Source: Eubacterium sp. CAG:786
GTDB taxonomy: Bacteria > Bacillota > Clostridia > Oscillospirales > Ruminococcaceae
Direction of reading: 5' to 3'
DNA length: 6,866 nucleotides
Assembly: GCA_000432175.1 (NCBI GenBank)
Contig: HF989497.1
Coordinates: forward strand, 1 to 6,866
Part shown: positions 1 to 4,962 of the stretch, in pieces
How the letters are laid out: the number at the start of each line of letters is the position of its first letter
Position numbering within the stretch: position 1 is the first letter of the stretch
Notes under the pieces: model-generated
What the model saw: the letters and a program-made list of their open reading frames with translations, nothing else
Told to the model about the DNA's origin: nothing
Databases searched by the model: none
Program-made: the position numbers and the translations under genes

Positions 1-944
1 CTGTGGCTGCCGATATCACGGCTGCAGGCTGCCTGTTCAAGAGCAGCGGATATTCCGTGAAATTCGACGGATTTACACGGCTCTATGAGGAAACCAAGGA
101 ATCCGACGGCGAACAGACCGGCGCCCTGCCCAAGCTTGAAAAGGGCGAGAAGCTGACCGCTAAGGAAGTAGTCGGAAACCAGCATTTCACACAGCCGCCG
201 GCGCGCTACAACGAAGCTTCCCTCATCAAGGAACTTGAGGAAAACGGCATCGGCAGACCTTCCACGTATGCGCCGACTATTTCAACGATATTCGACAGAC
301 ATTACGTCGAGCGCGAGCAGGGAAACCAGCTCAAGCCGACTTCCCTCGGCGAAGTTATAACCGAACTGCTGAAGGATCACTTCAACAACATCGTTGACGT
401 GAAGTTCACCGCAAAAATGGAAACCGCCCTCGATGATATCGAGCATGGCGACAAGAACTGGGTGGAAGTCCTCCGCAAGTTCTACGACGGTTTCGCAAAG
501 ACCCTTGAAAAGGCAGAAACCGACATGGAGGGCAAGCGCGTGAAAGTCCCCGACGAGCCGACGGACGTCATCTGCGAGGAATGCGGCAAGCCGATGGTCA
601 TCAAGATAGGTCCCTACGGAAAATTCCTGGGGTGCAGCGGCTTCCCGGAGTGCAAGTTCACGAAGAAGATAGTGACGGAGACCCAGGGCACCTGCCCGAA
701 GTGCGGCAAGAAGATGCTCGCGAAGAAATCCAAGAAGGGCAAGCCGTTCTATGGCTGCGAGGATTACCAGAACTGCAACTTTATGACGTGGGACCTGCCT
801 GTTTCAGAGAAGTGCCCGCAGTGCGGCGCAACCCTGTTCAAAAAGACAGGCCGTATGGGTAAGATCTACTGCGCTAAGGAGGGCTGCGGTTACGAGCGTC
901 CCCTTGACGCGGACAACGCAAAGGATAAGAGCAATGACGGTTAA
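1..944 (+). CDS. topA: DNA topoisomerase I (type IA), C-terminal part, cut by left edge
   Basis: Relaxes negatively supercoiled DNA by single-strand cleavage and passage through a covalent tyrosine intermediate. Only the last ~313 residues are present (complete codons from base 3); the TOPRIM domain and catalytic tyrosine lie upstream, outside the window. Compared with the ~690-residue B. subtilis enzyme, a little over half is missing. Visible fragment residues 61-101 carry the conserved core stretch HFTQPPARY, then ENGIGRPSTYAPTI, typical of type IA enzymes. After a charged linker (~165-190) come three four-cysteine zinc ribbons: C191/C194/C211/C217, C231/C234/C252/C258 and C271/C274/C290/C295, which in this family bind single-stranded DNA. 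The end is a short charged tail. The GTG at base 3 is only an internal valine codon, not a start. The stop TAA (942-944) lies inside trmFO, whose ATG is at 934. Identification is very secure. Confidence 0.97.
   Translation, partial: VAADITAAGCLFKSSGYSVKFDGFTRLYEETKESDGEQTGALPKLEKGEKLTAKEVVGNQHFTQPPARYNEASLIKELEENGIGRPSTYAPTISTIFDRHYVEREQGNQLKPTSLGEVITELLKDHFNNIVDVKFTAKMETALDDIEHGDKNWVEVLRKFYDGFAKTLEKAETDMEGKRVKVPDEPTDVICEECGKPMVIKIGPYGKFLGCSGFPECKFTKKIVTETQGTCPKCGKKMLAKKSKKGKPFYGCEDYQNCNFMTWDLPVSEKCPQCGATLFKKTGRMGKIYCAKEGCGYERPLDADNAKDKSNDG
921..936 (+). promoter_or_regulatory. Ribosome binding site and start codon of trmFO
   Basis: AAGGA at 921-925 stands 8 bases before ATG 934-936. This decides the start: the frame is open back to a TTG at 904, but that would add ten residues (MTRTTQRIRA) ahead of the FAD-binding strand, which in this family begins almost at the N-terminus. 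The site lies within the last codons of topA, so ribosomes finishing topA can re-initiate here. Confidence 0.8.
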
Positions 945-2256
945 GGTTATCGGCGCGGGACTAGCGGGCTGCGAAGCGGCAGTACAGCTGGCACGGCGCG
1001 GGTTCGACGTGGAACTCCACGAGATGAAGCCGGAGAAGTATTCCCCGGCGCACCACTATGCCGGTTTTGCGGAACTGGTGTGCTCCAATTCGCTCAAGGC
1101 TGCAAGACCTGAGAGCGCCTGCGGGCTTCTCAAGGAGGAAATGCGCCGTTTTGGTTCCGTGATACTTGAAGCCGCTGACAAGACTGCAGTCCCTGCAGGC
1201 GGCGCGCTTGCCGTGGACCGCACGAAGTTCTCGGACGAGGTGACAAGGATAGTGCGCAGTTACCCCAATATACGGGTGGTCAGCGGGGAAGTCACTGAAA
1301 TTCCGGAAAGAAACGCGGTGATATGCACAGGTCCGCTGACTTCTGACGAGCTTGCTGAGAAGATACGCGGTATATGCGGCGAGGGACTGAGTTTCTATGA
1401 CGCGGCAGCGCCGATAGTTTCCGCGGAAAGCATAGATTTCAGCAAGGCGTTTTATCAGACCAGGTACGACAAGGGGGAGGCAGATTACGTCAACTGCCCG
1501 ATGGACCGCGATGAATACCAGGCGTTTTACGACGCGCTGGTGACTGCTGAGAGCGCCCCTTTAAAGGAATTCGACCGACCCGAAGAGAGCGCCGGAATGA
1601 AGGTGTTTGAGGGCTGCATGCCGGTGGAAGTGCTGGCGAAACGCGGTTTCGAGAGCGTCCGCTACGGCTGCATGAAGCCCGTGGGACTCACCGACCCGCG
1701 CACGGGGAAGCGCCCCTACGCCGTTGTTCAGCTACGTAAGGAGAACAAGGACGGCACGATGTACAATCTCGTGGGCTTCCAGACGAACCTGAAATTCGGC
1801 GAGCAGAAGCGCGTCTTTTCGATGATACCGGGGCTGGAAAACGCGGAGTTCGTGCGTTACGGCGTAATGCACAGGAACACATTCCTTGACAGCCCGCGTC
1901 TGCTGGACAAGTGGTTCATGCTGCGCGGCTCGGATAACGTGTTCTTCGGTGGACAGATGACAGGCGTCGAGGGCTACGTTGAGAGCGCGGCTTCCGGAAT
2001 TATCGCGGGCAGGGCGCTTGCGGACAGGCTTTCCGGCAGGCAGCCGACAGAACTGCCTAATACGACGATGCTGGGCGCGCTGTGCAATTACATCAGCGAC
2101 CCGACGGTGGAGAACTTCCAGCCGATGGCAAGCAGCATGGGGATACTCCCCGGGTTGGACAGGGTGATAAAGGGCAAGCAGGAGCGCTATGCAGCGCTGG
2201 CACAGAGGGCGCTTTCCGACCTGGGCAAGGCTCTTTCTGATAGTGAGGATACATAA
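934..2256 (+). CDS. trmFO: TrmFO, folate- and FAD-dependent tRNA (uracil-54-C5)-methyltransferase
   Basis: Methylates U54 in the T-loop of tRNA to ribothymidine, using methylenetetrahydrofolate as carbon donor and reduced FAD; cytosolic. The 440-residue product matches the usual ~435. Residues 3-20 form the FAD-binding Rossmann turn (VIGAGLAGCEAA). ELVCSNSLKA (47-56) contains C50, and FEGCMPVEVLAKRG (225-238) contains C228; these correspond to the two functional cysteines known in the B. subtilis enzyme. Further family blocks are VPAGGALAVDR (86-96), FYDAAAPIV (154-162), GKRPYAVVQLR (258-268), YGVMHRNTF (309-317) and GGQMTGVEGYVESAASG (339-355). The motif usually read as GPMKPVGL is GCMKPVGL here (245-252), adding a cysteine. 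The older name Gid reflects confusion with GidA/MnmG; the short length and lack of a long C-terminal domain argue against MnmG. It overlaps topA by 11 bases, an adjacency common in Firmicutes, and ends 2 bases before plsX. Confidence 0.97.
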   Translation: MTVKVIGAGLAGCEAAVQLARRGFDVELHEMKPEKYSPAHHYAGFAELVCSNSLKAARPESACGLLKEEMRRFGSVILEAADKTAVPAGGALAVDRTKFSDEVTRIVRSYPNIRVVSGEVTEIPERNAVICTGPLTSDELAEKIRGICGEGLSFYDAAAPIVSAESIDFSKAFYQTRYDKGEADYVNCPMDRDEYQAFYDALVTAESAPLKEFDRPEESAGMKVFEGCMPVEVLAKRGFESVRYGCMKPVGLTDPRTGKRPYAVVQLRKENKDGTMYNLVGFQTNLKFGEQKRVFSMIPGLENAEFVRYGVMHRNTFLDSPRLLDKWFMLRGSDNVFFGGQMTGVEGYVESAASGIIAGRALADRLSGRQPTELPNTTMLGALCNYISDPTVENFQPMASSMGILPGLDRVIKGKQERYAALAQRALSDLGKALSDSEDT

Positions 2257-2258
2257 TC

Positions 2259-3272
2259 ATGAAGATAGTTATAGACGGTTTCGGCGGGGATAATTCCCCG
2301 GACGAAGTACTTAAAGGGGCAGCGCTTGCTGTAAAGGAACTGGGCATTGATATCGCGATAACCGGCGACGAAAAGGTTCTCATGGAGCGCATGAAGGAAC
2401 TGAATATCTCCGACAGCCACATTGAACTTGTGCCGGCACAGGGCGTTATCACCACTGAGGACGCCCCCAAGTCCGTTATTAAGGAGAATGCGGGCACTTC
2501 CATGGGCAAGGCGCTGTATTACCTCGCGGACGGAAATGCGGACGCATTCATCAGCGCGGGCAGCACCGCCGCTATCGTAGTCGGTGGAACCATGGTGGAA
2601 AAGCGCATCAAGGGCGTAAAGAGGACTGCGCTCGTTCCGCTGATGCCTTGCTTTGGTGGAGGCAGGTACGCGGTCGTTGACGGCGGCGCAAATCTTGAGT
2701 GCCGTCCGGAAATGCTGCAGCAGTTCGCGGTACTCGGCAGCATTTTCATGGAAAAGACAATGGGCATCGAAAAGCCCCGCGTAGGTCTGCTGAACATCGG
2801 CACCGAAGAGGAAAAGGGAAGGGAACTCGAGCACGAAACGGTAAAGCTGCTGCGCGGAACTCCCTCGATAAATTTCATCGGATATGTAGAGGGCCGCGAC
2901 GCGCCTGTAGGCGGCGTTGACGTGCTTGTGACCGACGGCTTCACCGGAAACGTGTTCCTCAAGGCATGCGAGGGCATGGGAATACTGATGAAGCAGTCGC
3001 TGAAGAACATGTTCTTTGCGAATCTCAAGACTAAGATAGGCGCGCTGTGCGTAAAGAAGCAGCTTGGCGACATCGCAAAGCAGCTTGATTACAAAACCAT
3101 AGGCGGTTCACCGCTGCTGGGCACCGCAAAGCCTGTGTTCAAGGCGCACGGAAGCTCGGACGCGGTAGCTTTCCTGGGCGCGTTCAGGCAGGCGAAGATG
3201 TTCGTTGAGAAGAACGCGATAGATGAAATGACGAGCGCGATCGCCGCTCTCGGAGTAAAGGAAGAGGCTTGA
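2259..3272 (+). CDS. plsX: PlsX, phosphate acyltransferase (acyl-ACP:phosphate)
   Basis: Transfers the acyl chain from acyl-ACP to inorganic phosphate, giving acyl-phosphate for the membrane acyltransferase PlsY, the first step of phospholipid synthesis in most Gram-positive bacteria; a soluble or peripherally membrane-bound enzyme. The 337-residue length is normal (~330). Blocks in order: N-terminal DGFGGDNSPDEVLKG (6-20), where most relatives have DAMGGDxAP; ISAGSTAA (98-105); RIKGVKRTAL (116-125); DGGANLECRPEMLQQFA (141-157); PRVGLLNIGTEEEKG (173-187); INFIGYVEGRD (204-214); DVLVTDGFTGNVFLK (221-235); and KAHGSSDAVAF (295-305). The start ATG 2259 has GAGG at 2245-2248 ten bases upstream and follows the trmFO stop by 2 bases. 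The rnc gene begins 1 base after its stop. The fabD, fabG and acpP genes that often sit between plsX and rnc are absent, so ACP must be encoded elsewhere. Confidence 0.97.
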   Translation: MKIVIDGFGGDNSPDEVLKGAALAVKELGIDIAITGDEKVLMERMKELNISDSHIELVPAQGVITTEDAPKSVIKENAGTSMGKALYYLADGNADAFISAGSTAAIVVGGTMVEKRIKGVKRTALVPLMPCFGGGRYAVVDGGANLECRPEMLQQFAVLGSIFMEKTMGIEKPRVGLLNIGTEEEKGRELEHETVKLLRGTPSINFIGYVEGRDAPVGGVDVLVTDGFTGNVFLKACEGMGILMKQSLKNMFFANLKTKIGALCVKKQLGDIAKQLDYKTIGGSPLLGTAKPVFKAHGSSDAVAFLGAFRQAKMFVEKNAIDEMTSAIAALGVKEEA

Positions 3273-3273
3273 T

Positions 3274-3963
3274 ATGTCGGAATTCAGTCAGCTTGAAAAG
3301 GCTATAGGCTATACATTTAAGGACAAATCATATCTCAGGGGCGCAATGACCCATTCCAGCTATTCCGGAGGAAAGAACAACGGCAGCAACGAACGTCTGG
3401 AATTCCTGGGCGACAGCGTGCTGCAGATAACGGTTTCGCTGTACCTCTACACGAATATGACGACCGTGCCGGAGGGCGGGCTGACAAAACTGCGCGCCTC
3501 CATCGTGTGCGAGAATTCTCTGTATAACTTCGCTAAGCGTATTTCCCTCGGGGATTACATCCTGCTGGGAAAGGGCGAGGAGATGACAGGCGGGCGCGAG
3601 CGCCGTTCCATTCTCGCGGACGCTTTTGAGGCGCTCATCGCTTCGATATTCCTTGATGGAGGAATGGACGAGGCGCAGAAGTTCATCATGAAATTCGTGC
3701 CGTCTATCGACGCGATAAAGAGCGGCAAGGTGAAGCTCGGCGACTACAAGACCATTCTGCAGGAGATAATCCAGCAGAACCCGGAAGAAAAGATCTCCTA
3801 TCAGGTGACTGAGGAAGAGGGAGAGGCTCACCACAAGACCTTTAACGCTGAGGTAATGCTGAACGGGCAGAGCATCGGCGCAGGTTCCGGGCAGAGCAAA
3901 AAGGAAGCCGAGCAGGCTGCCGCTAAGGAAGCTATCGGGTTGATGGGCTATGAAACGGACTAA
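3274..3963 (+). CDS. rnc: Ribonuclease III
   Basis: Double-strand-specific endoribonuclease that processes the rRNA precursor and structured mRNAs as a homodimer using Mg2+. The 229 residues comprise an N-terminal nuclease domain (~1-148) and a C-terminal double-stranded RNA-binding domain (~156-227). The signature NERLEFLGDSVL spans 39-50. Acidic residues E40, E43, D47, E67, D116 and E119 match E. coli E38, E41, D45, E65, D114 and E117 at a constant offset of two, so the enzyme should be catalytically intact. The binding domain shows DYKTILQEIIQQ (157-168), the central beta strands and the ending GSGQSKKEAEQAAAKEAI (204-221), with the lysine-rich helix start that contacts RNA. The start ATG 3274 is preceded by GGAAGAGG at about 3260-3267, in the end of plsX. 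The last 14 bases overlap the next gene. RNase III can autoregulate through a 5' hairpin in other bacteria; I see no room for one here. Confidence 0.98.
   Translation: MSEFSQLEKAIGYTFKDKSYLRGAMTHSSYSGGKNNGSNERLEFLGDSVLQITVSLYLYTNMTTVPEGGLTKLRASIVCENSLYNFAKRISLGDYILLGKGEEMTGGRERRSILADAFEALIASIFLDGGMDEAQKFIMKFVPSIDAIKSGKVKLGDYKTILQEIIQQNPEEKISYQVTEEEGEAHHKTFNAEVMLNGQSIGAGSGQSKKEAEQAAAKEAIGLMGYETD
3936..3963 (+). promoter_or_regulatory. rnc / radical SAM gene overlap with weak ribosome site
   Basis: The radical SAM gene's ATG (3950-3952) lies 14 bases inside rnc, whose TAA is at 3961-3963. Upstream there are only G-rich fragments (GGG at 3937-3939, GGG at 3945-3947) and no good AGGAGG. The purine-rich AAGGAAG of rnc is over 15 bases away. 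Initiation therefore probably depends on ribosomes arriving from rnc, that is, translational coupling. This is inference from spacing alone. Confidence 0.5.
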
Positions 3964-4942
3964 CATTTCGGTTTTTATTCCGCACATTGGCTGCCCGCAC
4001 AGGTGCAGTTTCTGCGACCAGAGGAGCATTTCCGGCGCGGCTCACGCCCCCACGGCTGAGGAAGTCGCAGCGCTGCTTGAAGAGCAGGCTCCGCATCTTG
4101 CCGAGCGCGGAATGCAGGCAGAGATCGCGTTTTTCGGGGGCAGCTTCACGGCAGTCCCGCGGGAATACATGATAAGCCTGCTGGAATGCGCGCATTCCGC
4201 AGTGCAGAAGCACCCGCAGGTCTACTGCGGGATACGCTGTTCCACACGGCCTGACTGTATTGACGACGAGATCATCGCGCTGCTGAAAAAGTACGGCATG
4301 ACCACCGTGGAACTCGGCGCGCAGTCCATGTCGGACGAGGTGCTGCAGATGAACGAGCGGGGGCATTCCGCTGAGGACGTGCGCAGGGCTTCGCGGCTGA
4401 TAAGGCAAAGCAGGATCTCGCTTGGTCTGCAGATGATGACCGGTCTTTACGGCGACACGGAGGAATTCGTGCGGCTCACCTGCCGGGAATTCATCGCGCT
4501 GCAGCCGGATACGGTGCGCGTATATCCGACGGTGATACTGAAGCACACGCGGCTTGGCAGGCTGTTTGAGAGCGGGGAATACCGCAGCTTCGGCTTTGAG
4601 CAGACCGTGGATCTGTGCGCGGAACTCCTGCGGGAATTCACCGCAGCCGGGATACGCGTGATACGCATGGGGCTGCATGCCTCACAGGAAGTTGAAAAAG
4701 AAATGCTGGGGGGAGTTTACCACCCGGCGTTCCGTGAAATAGTTGAGAGCAGGCTGTTTCTGAATGACATGAAACAGAAGCTTCTCGCTATGGAAAAGGG
4801 ACATTATATGATATATACCGACAGCCGGAATATCAGCAGGGCTGTGGGACAGAAGCGCGGCAACATCGCGGCTCTTGCAGGGCTGGGATATGATGTTGAG
4901 GTGAAGCCGCTGGACGGGGCTTACATCGAGGTGCGCTGTTAA
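3950..4942 (+). CDS. Elp3-like radical SAM protein without acetyltransferase domain
   Basis: A radical S-adenosylmethionine enzyme whose substrate I cannot name. The 4Fe-4S/SAM motif is GCPHRCSFCDQ (14-24), with cysteines C15, C19 and C22 in CxxxCxxC spacing near the N-terminus. It continues with FFGGSFTAVP (61-70), RCSTRPDCID (96-105), VELGAQSMSDEVLQMNERGHS (120-140), GLQMMTGLYGDT (159-170), TVRVYPTVILKHTRL (188-202) and IRVIRMGLHAS (235-245). This series resembles the radical SAM half of Elp3, the tRNA wobble-uridine modifying subunit of eukaryotic Elongator and archaeal relatives. The ~200-residue GNAT acetyltransferase half of Elp3 is absent; the protein ends at 330. The C-terminal segment 286-319 (MIYTDSRNISRAVGQKRGNI onward) looks like a degenerate KH RNA-binding motif. 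It is unlike HemN/HemW (different motif set) and YtqA-type proteins, but those are the alternatives. It lies between rnc and smc, as I recall in many Clostridia, which hints at an RNA-related role. Confidence 0.88.
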   Translation: MKRTNISVFIPHIGCPHRCSFCDQRSISGAAHAPTAEEVAALLEEQAPHLAERGMQAEIAFFGGSFTAVPREYMISLLECAHSAVQKHPQVYCGIRCSTRPDCIDDEIIALLKKYGMTTVELGAQSMSDEVLQMNERGHSAEDVRRASRLIRQSRISLGLQMMTGLYGDTEEFVRLTCREFIALQPDTVRVYPTVILKHTRLGRLFESGEYRSFGFEQTVDLCAELLREFTAAGIRVIRMGLHASQEVEKEMLGGVYHPAFREIVESRLFLNDMKQKLLAMEKGHYMIYTDSRNISRAVGQKRGNIAALAGLGYDVEVKPLDGAYIEVRC

Positions 4943-4946
4943 ATTA

Positions 4947-4962
4947 GCGAGGTTTGTGAATG
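4947..4962 (+). promoter_or_regulatory. Ribosome binding site and start codon of smc
   Basis: GCGAGG at 4947-4952 stands 7 bases before ATG 4960-4962. It lies in the 17-base gap after the radical SAM gene's stop (4940-4942), the only intergenic sequence of any size in the window. The resulting N-terminus, MFFKSLEIHGFKSFAD, matches the usual SMC beginning. A 4-bp match (CGCT 4934-4937 with AGCG 4946-4949) could form a weak hairpin touching the site. Confidence 0.75.

Noticed and set aside
904..933. Upstream TTG start for trmFO adding ten residues
   Set aside because: The added MTRTTQRIRA stretch precedes the FAD-binding strand without family support, and AAGGA at 921-925 is correctly placed for ATG 934.
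2187..2834. 215-codon minus-strand frame opposite plsX, and similar ones at 2519-3073, 3328-4029 and 3932-4678
   Set aside because: All are fully antisense to clearly identified genes, with no recognisable motif.
3511..3520. Perfect 10-base palindrome GAGAATTCTC within rnc as a protein-binding site
   Set aside because: It lies mid-gene, is short, is not repeated elsewhere and has no promoter context.
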